The notes under the pieces: model-generated | Databases searched by the model: none | What the model was told of the DNA's origin: nothing | What the model saw: only the letters and a program-made list of their open reading frames with translations | Made by a program: the position numbers and the translations under genes | NCBI GenBank assembly: GCA_026710945.1 | Contig: JAPOQA010000028.1 | Location: 1 to 64,000, forward strand | Reading direction: 5' to 3' | Origin: Chloroflexota bacterium | GTDB lineage: Bacteria; Chloroflexota; UBA11872; VXOZ01 | Length of the DNA: 64,000 bases | Shown here: in pieces, positions 44,609 to 53,250 of the stretch | Numbering within the stretch: the first letter of the stretch is position 1 | How the letters are laid out: each line of letters begins with the position of its first letter

Positions 44609-44731
44609 ACTCTGTGTGCGGTTCCATAGTCCAAGGCCCTTTGCAGTTGCTTGTATGGCAATTAACAGGCTTCTAGCGATCAGGCCTAAGTGCCTCGAAG
44701 GTGAGTTTCGGGCTTGGGGAGTTTCTGGCAG

Positions 44732-45823
44732 ATGATTGAAGTAGCAGATTCAAGAAGAGATACTGAAGTCGAAGACATCCTTGGTTTAGAGGAAGAGATT
44801 CCCTTCAAGTACTCGATTACCAGCTATGGCGCCGACTTCACGTTGGACGGTCTGGTACGACGAATTCAGGTCGGAGACATCGTAGTGCCGACCTTTCAAC
44901 GCGGCTACGTTTGGAATAAGAAGCAGGCATCTCTGCTCATTGAGTCCTTTCTGATGGGTCTGCCCGTGCCGGGTATCTTTCTCTCTCAGGAGGAAGACCA
45001 GACGTTGCTTGTGATAGATGGCCAACAGCGGTTACGCACGCTTCAGTACTTCTACGAGGGGTTATTTGGTGCGGAAAGCCCCAGCCTTTCGGGCAAGAAG
45101 TTTGCGCTTACCGACGTAAGTGAAGCTTTCGAGGGCAAGACGTGTAAGACTCTATCCCCACAAGATCGAAGACAACTCGACAATTCGCTCTTGCACGCGA
45201 CTATTGTCAAGCAAAATGAGCCTGAAGACGATAACAGCAGTATATATCTGCTTTTTGAGCGCCTTAATACTCAAGGGGTTCAGCTACAGCCGCAGGAGAT
45301 TCGCAACTCAATCTATCGTGGGGCATTTAACGAGATGCTCAAGGAGTTGAATGCGAACAAATCCTGGCGACACATATTTGGAAGAATACATTCTCGAGCC
45401 AAAGACCAAGAGCTAATTCTGCGATTTCTTGCTCTATATTTCGATACTCACAACTATTCACGTCCAATGAAGCAATTTCTCAATGACTACATGGACAAGA
45501 ACCAACACTTAGAGATGAACACGCGTGAAGAAGGAATCCAAGCCTTCGTGCCTGCAATTGAGTTTATTGACAGTGCTTTGGGCAGAAAGGCTTTCCGGCC
45601 CACAGTTGCCTTAAACGCAGCCGTCTATGACGCAGTAATGGTAGCTGTTGCAAAAAGGCTGAAAGGGAGCATAATTGCCAGTTTAGAAGGGTTCGAGCAA
45701 GAGTACGATAAGCTACTCGATAACGAGGAGTTTATCTCTGCTACAAGAAGCGGTACAACGGACGTGGTTCGGGTCCGGCGAAGACTTGATATAGCAACTG
45801 CTGCATTTGCTGACGTGGGTTGA
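44732..45823 (+). CDS. DUF262 domain protein (GmrSD/ParB-nuclease-like)
   Basis: This 363-residue protein has an N-terminal DUF262 domain with IVVPTFQRGYVWNKKQASLL, SFLMGLPVPGIFL and LLVIDGQQRLRTLQYFY. DGQQR is the catalytic signature of the ParB/Sulfiredoxin-like fold, also used in GmrSD-type restriction. The C-terminal half is helical (LILRFLALYFDTHNYS). An in-frame TTG at 44714 with an AAGGTGAG site is an alternative start. The region is AT-richer than its neighbours. Its stop overlaps the HEPN gene by one base. Confidence 0.8.
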   Translation: MIEVADSRRDTEVEDILGLEEEIPFKYSITSYGADFTLDGLVRRIQVGDIVVPTFQRGYVWNKKQASLLIESFLMGLPVPGIFLSQEEDQTLLVIDGQQRLRTLQYFYEGLFGAESPSLSGKKFALTDVSEAFEGKTCKTLSPQDRRQLDNSLLHATIVKQNEPEDDNSSIYLLFERLNTQGVQLQPQEIRNSIYRGAFNEMLKELNANKSWRHIFGRIHSRAKDQELILRFLALYFDTHNYSRPMKQFLNDYMDKNQHLEMNTREEGIQAFVPAIEFIDSALGRKAFRPTVALNAAVYDAVMVAVAKRLKGSIIASLEGFEQEYDKLLDNEEFISATRSGTTDVVRVRRRLDIATAAFADVG

Positions 45824-46290
45824 TGCGAGAACGACAAGCGTACCGAAATCGTCTTGACAGTTTGTTTAGGCAAATTTCTAACCTCTCAGATGACCTCTAT
45901 CTCCAGTCTAACCTTGTGAAATTAGCGTGTGTGTTGGTCTGTGGATTCATTGAAGTTTCTTTGCGGGACATCTTGCAAGAGTACACCCGAACAAGAGCCT
46001 CGGCTGAAGTCGCAAAGTACGTTAGCAGACAGTTAGAATGGTTCCGGAATCCGAATATGGAGCTTATCCTGCAGCTAGTGGGTGCTTTCAGCTCAGATTG
46101 GAGAATGAGTATGGAGAGTGAGACGCAGGGAAGACTCAAACTCCAGGTAGATTCATTAGTAAACGATCGGAATCAGATCGCCCACGGACGAGACGTAAGA
46201 CTGAGCTATGCTGAATTGCAAGAATATTACCAAAGTGCGCTAGACGTAATCGAACTCGTTGAGAAACAATGTGGCGCCGGCTCGCTATAG
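45823..46290 (+). CDS. HEPN-domain protein, candidate RNase partner of DUF262
   Basis: This 155-residue helical protein resembles the RiboL-PSP/MAE-type HEPN group. A long helix with KLACVLVCGFIEVSLRDILQ is followed by LVNDRNQIAHGRDVRLSYAE, in which R-N-Q-I-A-H gives the R-x4-H HEPN ribonuclease signature. It overlaps the DUF262 stop (TGATG), so the two are coupled. DUF262-HEPN pairs are predicted defence or toxin-type modules in the HEPN literature; activity here is inference. A tRNA gene begins ~114 bp after its stop. Confidence 0.75.
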   Translation: MRERQAYRNRLDSLFRQISNLSDDLYLQSNLVKLACVLVCGFIEVSLRDILQEYTRTRASAEVAKYVSRQLEWFRNPNMELILQLVGAFSSDWRMSMESETQGRLKLQVDSLVNDRNQIAHGRDVRLSYAELQEYYQSALDVIELVEKQCGAGSL

Positions 46291-46403
46291 TCGATAGTCT
46301 GCAAGCTTGTTGGCTTACGTCTATTTTAACAGAAATGTACGGCCTGATGCCGAGCTGATAATGTACTTGACGCTCCTATAGGGCGCGGATATGATGAATC
46401 AGG

Positions 46404-46475
46404 TGGGGCGTCGCCAAGCGGTAAGGCACGGGCCTTTGGAGCCCGCATTCGTAGGTTCGAATCCTACCGCCCCAG
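46404..46475 (+). tRNA. tRNA-Gln (anticodon UUG)
   Basis: A 72-nt cloverleaf is readable. The acceptor TGGGGCG pairs with CGCCCCA, the D-arm is GCCAAGCGGTAAGGC, and the anticodon stem CGGGC/GCCCG has loop CTTTGGA (TTG anticodon). The T-arm is GTAGG-TTCGAAT-CCTAC and the discriminator is G. The CCA is not encoded (CCG follows). Confidence 0.95.
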
Positions 46476-46626
46476 CCGCGGGAATGCGAGCGGCGCACAA
46501 GGAGGAAGGGTGTAGGCAGGCTTCGTCCGTAGGACGGCGGACTGCGTTCCAAAGGTTGTCAGGAACGCTCAGCAATACTGAGTTGGCACGCAATGCCGTT
46601 GCTTGGACTGCCCTGCCTAGTAGCCC

Positions 46627-48003
46627 ATGACAGAGAGCGACCCAGACCCCCATCAATCTACTGCCGCCATCATCTTGGCCACCGGCCGGACTGGGCGGAT
46701 GCGGTCTCAACGCGCTACGGTATTACATCCGCTGGCGGGCCGGCCCATGGCTGTCTATCCCACGCATACCGCTCATACCATCGGCTGTTCGCCCCTGGTC
46801 ATCGCCTGCTCCGCAAACACTGCCCAGTTGCAGGATTACGTAGGTTTTGCAACCGCATGCCATTACCAGGATGACGGTAGCTGGCTTGAGACGATGGTTG
46901 CTGCGGTACCGGAAACCGTCCGTGCAGTCTTGGTTGTCGCCGGCACAATGCCGCTGCTTTCCCAGAAAACTATGTCTCGTCTAATTCAATGCCAGCATGA
47001 GACTTTTTGTCCGCTAGTGCTGCTCACTTCTCACCATGCAGGCTCCCCGCATTGCGCCAGCATCGTCCGTGACTCTGCCGGACGGATCGAGCGCATCCTG
47101 ACCGGGAATGACACGACTCCGGCGGGCTCGCCGGTGGAATCCTTTAGCACCGGTGTCATGTGTTTTTCTCGCGAGTGGCTTTGGGAACACCGAGATGCCG
47201 CCCCGGGGCAGGAAGAGTGCCTCGTGTCGCTTGCCGCGTTGGCGCTTGCCGAAGCCGCCAAAATAGGGACAGTGCGACACGCGGGCGCCGATGTCGAACT
47301 GCTTCAAGTAGAGGATCGGGCAGACTTGGCGCTGGCGGAGAGTACGCTGCGTGAGCGAGTTCGCGGGCGGGCCTTGCAAGGCGGCGTAACCCTCGTCGAC
47401 CCGGCGACGGTGTGGATCGATGACACAGTGACGTTCGGTCGAGATGTTACGCTGTGGCCGAACTGCTACCTCTACGGCAACACAGCGGTGGGAGACAACT
47501 GTACGATTGGCCCGGGCACACGGCTGCATGACACGCGGCTTGCGCCAAATGTTACGGTAATGGAGTCGGTGCTTGAGGGCGCGGAGGTCGGTGAGAACGT
47601 GCGCATTGGCCCATTCGCACACTTGCGGCCGGGGACCGTCGTGGCAGACGACGTGGAAATTGGAAACTACGCCGAACTCAAGAACACACAGGTAAATTCT
47701 GGCGCCAAGATTCACCATGTGGGCTACTTAGGTGATACTGTAGTCGGAAACGACGTGAATGTCGGCGCCGGCTCAATCACGTGCAACTTTGATGGCGCAG
47801 ACAAGCATAAAACCGAGATTGGCGACGGCGCATTCATCGGTAGCGGTACATTGCTGGTGGCGCCGGTGCGGGTTGGGAACAATGCATTAACTGGCGCAGG
47901 CTCCGTGGTGACACGGGATGTGCCTGCGCAGGCTAAGGCATACGGTGTGCCCGCGCGGGTGCGCGGGATGCGTGGGTCGCCCGCAGAGTCTGAGCAGGAT
48001 TGA
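46627..48003 (+). CDS. glmU: GlmU-like protein with degenerate uridylyltransferase domain
   Basis: This 458-residue protein has the two-domain GlmU layout. The C-terminal left-handed beta-helix acetyltransferase is intact, including RPGTVVADDVEIGNYAELKN, KIHHVGYLGD (catalytic-type His at ~364) and GAGSITCNFDGADKHKT. The N-terminal nucleotidyltransferase is degenerate. LAAGKGTRM is replaced by LATGRTGRM, the Lys of P-K-V-L-H by Thr31, the Mg-binding Asp of G-D-x-P-L by Thr107, and G-V-N-N-R by Q-V-E-D-R. It probably acetylates glucosamine-1-phosphate but may not form UDP-GlcNAc. Confidence 0.8.
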   Translation: MTESDPDPHQSTAAIILATGRTGRMRSQRATVLHPLAGRPMAVYPTHTAHTIGCSPLVIACSANTAQLQDYVGFATACHYQDDGSWLETMVAAVPETVRAVLVVAGTMPLLSQKTMSRLIQCQHETFCPLVLLTSHHAGSPHCASIVRDSAGRIERILTGNDTTPAGSPVESFSTGVMCFSREWLWEHRDAAPGQEECLVSLAALALAEAAKIGTVRHAGADVELLQVEDRADLALAESTLRERVRGRALQGGVTLVDPATVWIDDTVTFGRDVTLWPNCYLYGNTAVGDNCTIGPGTRLHDTRLAPNVTVMESVLEGAEVGENVRIGPFAHLRPGTVVADDVEIGNYAELKNTQVNSGAKIHHVGYLGDTVVGNDVNVGAGSITCNFDGADKHKTEIGDGAFIGSGTLLVAPVRVGNNALTGAGSVVTRDVPAQAKAYGVPARVRGMRGSPAESEQD

Positions 48004-48131
48004 TCCGGCAACGGGCGAGGCGCGTGAAGGGTAAACTCTTAAGGCAATTGACATTCTCACATGAAAGAGATTCATAGAGAAAGACGTGTGTGGCGGGAGG
48101 AAGGGCGTTCATTAGTAAGGAGTGACATATT

Positions 48132-49457
48132 TTGGATCCGTCAAGTTGGGGTCAGATTCTTGGCATTCTCATCCTAACGTTGTTCAACGGGTTCTTCGCC
48201 GCGACAGAAACCTCGGTAATTTCAGTAAGCCGCGCGCGCATTCAACAACTAGCGGACGATGGTGTTTCCAACGCCCGTATCGTGCGGGGCTTTCACCAGA
48301 ACATCGAGCGGTTCCTCACGACCATTCAGATCGCGATCACGACGGTCGGATTCCTCGCGTCCGCGATTGGCGCGGTAAGCTTCTCAGACGACCTGGGCGG
48401 CGTGATCGGCAATGAGGTAATCGCCGTCATATTGATCACGCTCGCAATCGCCTTTGTCAGCATTGTCCTTGGCGAAATCGTGCCCAAGACCATGGCCATT
48501 ACCCACGCCGAGCGCTTTGCCCTGCTTTCGGCACGTGTAATTCTGGTCACCCAAACGGCCTTCCATCCGCTCGTGTGGCTTATATCACACTCGAGTAATC
48601 TCATCACGCATCGCTTTGGCAAAGAGGCGCTCACCACGGTCCCGACGGTTACCGAAGAAGAGATCAAGCTCATGGTGGACACCGGCGGCAAGGAGGGGGT
48701 GATCGAGGAAGGCGAGCGCGAGATGATCCACGGCGTGTTTGAGCTGGGCGAGTTGGCCGTCGGCGACATTATGTCTCCCCGCGTTGACATTGTAACGCTG
48801 GAAGGTGACAGCACCCTGGCTGACGCTATCCACACATCTTCTGAACATGGATATTCGCGCATCCCAGTCTATGAAGAAACTATTGACAACATTAAGGGCG
48901 TAGTCTATGTCAAGGACATACTGCCGTATGTAGAAGCTGACAAGCTCGATACGCTGGTGCGCGACGTGATGCGCGAGCCCTATTTCGTGCCGGCGTCGAA
49001 AAAGCTCAGCGAATTCTTGCAGGAGATGCGGCTAAAGCGTGTGCACGCGGCCATCTGTGTGGATGAGTTTGGTGGTGTTGCCGGCCTCGTCACCATTGAA
49101 GACGTGCTGGAAGAGATCGTTGGCGAAATCCAGGATGAGCACGATGCGGAGGAGCCCCGGGTAGAAATGGTGAATGAGTTGGAGGCTGTCGTGGACCCGG
49201 CGGTAAGCATGAACGATCTCAATGACATGCTCGGCACCAGTCTCGAGAACGAAGAGGTGGATACGCTGGGCGGTGCGATCTACGCCCAGCTTGGCCGCAT
49301 GCCGGACGAAGGCGATACCGTGGACCTTGACGGCATTACGGTTTCGGTGCTGGCAGTGGAAGGCACGCGCATCAAAAAGGTGCTTGTGCGCAAGGAGCCG
49401 CATCCAGGGCCGGCAGAAGATGGGACTGAGGCAAGTAATGGCGAAGAACGAGTGTAG
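48132..49457 (+). CDS. CNNM/CorC-type membrane protein (DUF21-CBS-CorC_HlyC)
   Basis: This 441-residue protein has an N-terminal DUF21 membrane domain of about four helices (ILGILILTLFNGFFAATETS; VIAVILITLAIAFVSIVLGE). A CBS pair follows (VGDIMSPRVDIVTLEGDSTL; VRDVMREPYFVPASKKLSEF), then a CorC_HlyC domain (VDTLGGAIYAQLGRMPDEGD). Members transport or sense Mg2+/Co2+ at the inner membrane. The start is TTG with an AAGGAGTG site 8 nt upstream. The gene is monocistronic by spacing. A hairpin at 49604-49635 follows. Confidence 0.9.
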   Translation: MDPSSWGQILGILILTLFNGFFAATETSVISVSRARIQQLADDGVSNARIVRGFHQNIERFLTTIQIAITTVGFLASAIGAVSFSDDLGGVIGNEVIAVILITLAIAFVSIVLGEIVPKTMAITHAERFALLSARVILVTQTAFHPLVWLISHSSNLITHRFGKEALTTVPTVTEEEIKLMVDTGGKEGVIEEGEREMIHGVFELGELAVGDIMSPRVDIVTLEGDSTLADAIHTSSEHGYSRIPVYEETIDNIKGVVYVKDILPYVEADKLDTLVRDVMREPYFVPASKKLSEFLQEMRLKRVHAAICVDEFGGVAGLVTIEDVLEEIVGEIQDEHDAEEPRVEMVNELEAVVDPAVSMNDLNDMLGTSLENEEVDTLGGAIYAQLGRMPDEGDTVDLDGITVSVLAVEGTRIKKVLVRKEPHPGPAEDGTEASNGEERV

Positions 49458-49768
49458 CCAATTGCCAAGCGATGTTTCAATAGTGGCGGATGCTTCCCCA
49501 GGCAACGCGAGATGTGGATGAGGCAGTGTGGCCAATTTGATTTTCGGCTATTGAAGCGGAGACGGAGCTAACCGGATACGCCATGTCAACGTGGGAGTTC
49601 GAACAAGGCTGTGAGTGCCGAAACTCGCAGCCTTGCATAATTCTAGCGTCGATTCTTGGTGGGGATTGTGTCGTTTTGAGAAGAATGAGCGACCGATTCC
49701 TTGCAGCATCCACCTGCGGTACGCACACCAAGGCAGTACTCCCTTCCGGTGAAAGACGTTGAGATTTC
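49458..49768. other. Intergenic region between the CorC-like gene and recO
   Basis: No gene is seen in 311 bp. The only notable structure is the stem-loop at 49604-49635, listed separately. Confidence 0.5.
49604..49635 (+). terminator. Terminator-like hairpin
   Basis: CAAGGCTGTGAG (49604-49615) pairs with CTCGCAGCCTTG (49624-49635) with one G-U pair and an 8-nt loop. There is no clear T-tract, so it may be a factor-dependent or attenuator structure. Confidence 0.4.
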
Positions 49769-50551
49769 ATGGCAAATGAACGAACGTACATCGCGGAAGC
49801 GCTCGTCCTGCGCCGGACGGACTTTCACGAGGCCGATAGACGGCTAACCCTCCTTACGCCTGATCGGGGACGCCTCAACGTCGTAGCCAAAGGTGTGCGC
49901 CGCCCTACCAGCCGCATGGCGGGGCACCTGGAACTCTTTACGTTAGCCAAGGTCTTCGTGGTGCGCCGTCGCAGTCTGGACCTGGTGGTGCAGGCGGAAA
50001 CCGTGCAGACGTTCCCACAATTGCGCACCGATCTCGCACGTTTGCCCTACGCCTACCAAGCCGTCGAGGCCGCGCACATTCTGGTCGAAGAGGAAGTGGA
50101 AGCGCATGGGGAGTTCATCTTGCTCATCAAGGCGCTGAGCGCCCTGGCGGTTACGGCCGCCTTGCCGCTGGTCTTGGTAGCCTATAAACTACAACTACTG
50201 GCGACCCTTGGGTATCAGGCCCAGTTTCAAGACTGTGCGCGGTGCGGCAATCCACTCTCAGCGGCGGGGGCGTCTGCGGCTGCGCGTATCCAGGTGCGCC
50301 CGGATAGCGGTGGGGCCGTGTGCGCTGCGTGTGGCGGCGCCTCCGGGTCGCCGCTAACGGTTCGTGCTATCAAGTGCCTCCGCTGGTTGGCACAAGAGCC
50401 GCTGCACACCGTTGAGCGCCTGCAGGCAGACTCAGCTACAACCACCCAACTGGAACAGACCGCAGATGCCTTTGTGCGCTATGTCGCTGAGCAGGACCTA
50501 AAAACCACGCCCTTTCTGGAGCGTATGCGCGCGTTGAAAACACAGTCGTGA
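49769..50551 (+). CDS. recO: DNA repair protein RecO
   Basis: This 260-residue recombination mediator loads RecA onto SSB-coated DNA together with RecR. The N-terminal OB-fold has YIAEALVLRRTDFHEADRRLTLLT, then GRLNVVAKGVRRPTSRMAGHLELFT. The C-terminal helical domain holds a zinc-finger: DCARCGNPL and a second CAACGG pair. The stop overlaps the glyQS start by GTGA. The size and the Cys-pair arrangement are typical. Confidence 0.9.
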   Translation: MANERTYIAEALVLRRTDFHEADRRLTLLTPDRGRLNVVAKGVRRPTSRMAGHLELFTLAKVFVVRRRSLDLVVQAETVQTFPQLRTDLARLPYAYQAVEAAHILVEEEVEAHGEFILLIKALSALAVTAALPLVLVAYKLQLLATLGYQAQFQDCARCGNPLSAAGASAAARIQVRPDSGGAVCAACGGASGSPLTVRAIKCLRWLAQEPLHTVERLQADSATTTQLEQTADAFVRYVAEQDLKTTPFLERMRALKTQS

Positions 50552-51900
50552 AGGGAATCACGTTGGCAAAGAAATCCGACACCATGGAAGAGATTGTAAG
50601 CCTATGCAAGCGCCGGGGATTCGTGTATCCCTCCAGTGAGATCTACGGTGGCTTCGAGAGCTTTTGGGACTACGGGCCGCTGGGCATCGCCTTGAAACGC
50701 AACGTGCGCGAAGCGTGGTGGCACAATACCGTCCGTACGAGAGAGAACGTCGTCGGCGTGGAGACCGGGGTCATCATGAACCCCAGCGTGTGGCAGACTA
50801 CCGGCCATGCCTCCCACTTCGCCGATACGCTGGTAGATTGCACGAGTTGCCACCAGCGCTTCCGCGTCGATCATCTCGAAGGTGACTCGTGCCCAAATTG
50901 CGGCGGCGAGTTCACGGACCCACGCCGCTTCCTCACCATGTTCAAAACGCACGTCGGTCCTGTGGAAGATGACTCTGCCGTTGCCTTCATGCGTCCGGAA
51001 ACCGCGCAGGGCATGTTCGTCAACTTCAAGAACGTGCTGAATTCGTCGCGGCAGCGGCTGCCCTTCGGCATTGCCCAGATCGGCAAGTCGTACCGCAACG
51101 AGATAACCACCGGCAACTTCATTTTCCGCCAGCGTGAGTTCGAGCAGATGGAACTGGAATTCTTCTGCGAGCCGGGCACCGACGACCACTGGCACGCCTA
51201 CTGGCTGGAAGCGCGGCGCCAATGGTACGTCGCCTACGGGGTGAAAGAGGAGAACCTGCGCTTGCGTCAGCACGGAGATGACGAGCTGGCCTTCTACGCC
51301 AAATACTGCTGGGACATCGAGTACCAGTTTCCGTTCGGCTGGGGTGAGTTGGAAGGCATTTCCAACCGCACCGACTACGACCTGCGCAGTCACAGCGAGG
51401 CCACCGGACAAGACCTTACCTTCTACGACGAACAGCAGAAGGAGCACGTCTCCCCCTACGTCATCGAGCCCGCCGCCGGGGCTGATCGCGCGCTCCTTAC
51501 GTTTCTGCTCGACGCCTACGACCAAGACGTTGACGCCAAGGGTGATTCACGGGTCGTGCTGCGGTTCCATCCTTATCTCGCGCCTATCAAGGCGGCGGTC
51601 TTGCCGCTGGTGAAGAAGGGCGGGCTGCCGGACATCGCCAAAGAGATCGTGGCGGAGCTGCAGTTGCACTGGGACGTCTTCTACGACGAAAGCGGCAGCA
51701 TCGGCCGCCGCTACCGGCGGCAGGATGAGGTTGGTACGCCGTTCGGCATTACCGTGGACTTTGATACCAAAGACGACAAGACGGTAACCGTGCGCCACCG
51801 CGACAGCATGGAGCAGGAACGCGTGCCGGTTGGCGAACTCGTGGCGTTTCTCGCGCAGCACATCCGGCCGGAGCCCAATCCCGATGTGCCGAGCGACTGA
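50548..51900 (+). CDS. glyQS: Glycyl-tRNA synthetase, dimeric class II
   Basis: This 450-residue enzyme charges tRNA-Gly. Class II motifs are visible: GFVYPSSEIYGGFESFWDYG near the start, MRPETAQGMFVNFKNVL, FGIAQIGKSYRNEITTGNF (motif 2), FRQREFEQMELEFF and SNRTDYDLRSHSEATG. A Cys-containing insertion (CTSCHQRF, CPNCGGEFT) is typical of the alpha2 type. An HGTP anticodon domain follows. The start is a GTG overlapping recO; a more internal ATG exists but would remove conserved sequence only slightly. T-box elements are not evident. Confidence 0.92.
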   Translation: MKGITLAKKSDTMEEIVSLCKRRGFVYPSSEIYGGFESFWDYGPLGIALKRNVREAWWHNTVRTRENVVGVETGVIMNPSVWQTTGHASHFADTLVDCTSCHQRFRVDHLEGDSCPNCGGEFTDPRRFLTMFKTHVGPVEDDSAVAFMRPETAQGMFVNFKNVLNSSRQRLPFGIAQIGKSYRNEITTGNFIFRQREFEQMELEFFCEPGTDDHWHAYWLEARRQWYVAYGVKEENLRLRQHGDDELAFYAKYCWDIEYQFPFGWGELEGISNRTDYDLRSHSEATGQDLTFYDEQQKEHVSPYVIEPAAGADRALLTFLLDAYDQDVDAKGDSRVVLRFHPYLAPIKAAVLPLVKKGGLPDIAKEIVAELQLHWDVFYDESGSIGRRYRRQDEVGTPFGITVDFDTKDDKTVTVRHRDSMEQERVPVGELVAFLAQHIRPEPNPDVPSD

Positions 51901-52027
51901 GATGCGACTTGTGCCATTCATGCTAATTGACATGCAATTGAGCTGTCTTGTTCAAACTGCTGGCCCAATAGCGTGTGCTAAACTGATGGCAAATCCGGCA
52001 CATGGAAATCGCTGAAGAGAGCGACAA

Positions 52028-52303
52028 ATGGCAGTGCTTGACACCCGCAAGGCAGTGAAGACTCTTACGGGGGTCGGCTTCGAAGAGGCCCAAGCTGAAG
52101 TGCTTGTTGGCCTAGTAAGTGCGGAGCACGGTGAACTCGTAACGAAGGCAGGCTTGAGGACGGAACTGCAAGCACTGGAGTTGCGGATTGAGAAGCGCTT
52201 TAGCCAATTGGAGAAACGCTTTAACCAATTGACGATTCAACTTGTGCTGCTGTTTGTAGCCTTGGCAGGTGTGCTGGCGGCACTGGAACTCATTCCGAGA
52301 TAG
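52028..52303 (+). CDS. Small coiled-coil membrane protein (DUF1640-like)
   Basis: This 91-residue protein begins MAVLDTRKAVKTLTGVGF. A heptad-like coiled coil (ELRIEKRFSQLEKRFNQL, residues ~52-70) is followed by one membrane helix (VLLFVALAGVLAALELI) at the C-terminus. This layout is shared by bacterial DUF1640/CCDC90-like proteins, which are tail-anchored proteins of unknown function. It is followed by a strong bidirectional hairpin at 52366-52398. Confidence 0.6.
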   Translation: MAVLDTRKAVKTLTGVGFEEAQAEVLVGLVSAEHGELVTKAGLRTELQALELRIEKRFSQLEKRFNQLTIQLVLLFVALAGVLAALELIPR

Positions 52304-52365
52304 GGGCCGAGTCCTTCACACATGTGCCCTAAACTAACCAAAATCGATCGAACAGATTTCATGAA

Positions 52366-52398
52366 AGAAGCCCGCTATATGCAGAGTAGCGGGCTTCT
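52366..52398. terminator. Bidirectional terminator hairpin
   Basis: AGAAGCCCGCTA (52366-52377) and TAGCGGGCTTCT (52387-52398) form a perfect 12-bp stem with a 9-nt loop. Pyrimidine-rich sequence follows. It lies between convergent genes. Confidence 0.8.
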
Positions 52399-52427
52399 CT
52401 CCTTCTCAAATTGGGCGCGTAGATCAC

Positions 52428-52889
52428 CTAAGAGTTTATACTCTCCGCGTACTCGGCGATGAATTCAACCACCTCGCCGCCTTTCAAGTCGCCCGGGCGG
52501 AAGTCGCGCAGCGCTTGCACTGCGTCCGCCGGAGCGTAGCCTTCGTACTTCACCAAGTATCCTGCCAGGACCGTACCGGCCCCGCCGAAACCGGAGCCTC
52601 AGTGAATGAGGGCTTTGTCGTCGCGCAGTGCAGCCGCGTGCAGGGACTCCACCGCGGCATCGAGCGTCGCCACGTCGCTGCTGACGCCGCTAAAGTTGTC
52701 CACGGTCATGCCGAGGCGTTCGATGGTCGCCGTATCCGGCGCCTTGCGCGAGGCGGCGACGATGTGCTTGATGCCTTGCTCCGCCACCGCGGATAGCTCT
52801 TCCTCAGTCTCGGGGAAGCCGGAGGCGGCGAATTTGCCCTCCCCAAACCACTTGAAAATTCGTGGTAGCGTCTGCGCACTCTCAGCCAT
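52428..52889 (-). CDS. DUSP/PTP-like phosphatase with in-frame TGA at the catalytic Cys position
   Basis: Reading through TGA at 52599-52601 gives a 153-residue protein. The N-terminal part matches dual-specificity phosphatases (FGEGKFAASGFPETEEELSA, EQGIKHIVAASRKAP). The P-loop then reads KALIH-TGA-GSGFGGAGTVLAG, followed by 'YLVKYEGYAPADAVQALRDF' to TAG at 52428. TGA replaces the nucleophilic Cys of H-C-x5-R, and the Arg is also Gly (position 103). A 7-bp stem (+15 to +33 after TGA) with loop GGUAC fits bacterial SECIS rules. It is either a selenoprotein or a pseudogene. ATCTTCTTCC upstream of CAT gives a weak ribosome binding site (GGAAGAAGAT). Confidence 0.65.
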
Positions 52890-53023
52890 GATCTTCTTCC
52901 TTTCTCAATGGAACTCGTCACATAAAGTAACTTTGTCGTAAATTCGGACTGGCCCGCGCTGGTTCTCCCTCACCCCTGTATCATGTCGATACTTTGTATC
53001 GAGTACGGGGCAGGCTCTAACCT

Positions 53024-53126
53024 TCTCCCGGCGGGAGATGGGATTTTCCCGCTCCGCCAAGGGTTATGCAAAGGTCTCCGCTGGGAGAGAGGACATTCCC
53101 GCTTTGGTATTGATTGTGCAGAGCCC
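53024..53126. repeat. Two units of the ~52-bp CTCCC...GCAAAGGT repeat family
   Basis: TCTCCCGGCGGGAGATGGG starts one unit, which ends in GGGTTATGCAAAGGT. CTCCGCTGGGAGAGAGG begins the second. Upstream lies the palindrome TCGATACTTTGTATCGA (about 52985-53001). The 52890-53250 gap holds nothing else recognisable. Confidence 0.6.
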
Positions 53127-53250
53127 CCTTCAGATGTCCTGCTTGCTTAAGATTCTACTCACGCTGGTTTTCTTCGTCCCATTTTCTTGCGGGAAGTCTC
53201 ACACCGGTTTGAGAGCGTCGCCCTCCAGAACGCCCGCTAACCGCGTCCGG

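Noticed and set aside
46391-46630. Open frame overlapping tRNA-Gln
   Set aside because: It includes the whole tRNA gene; the cloverleaf is unambiguous.
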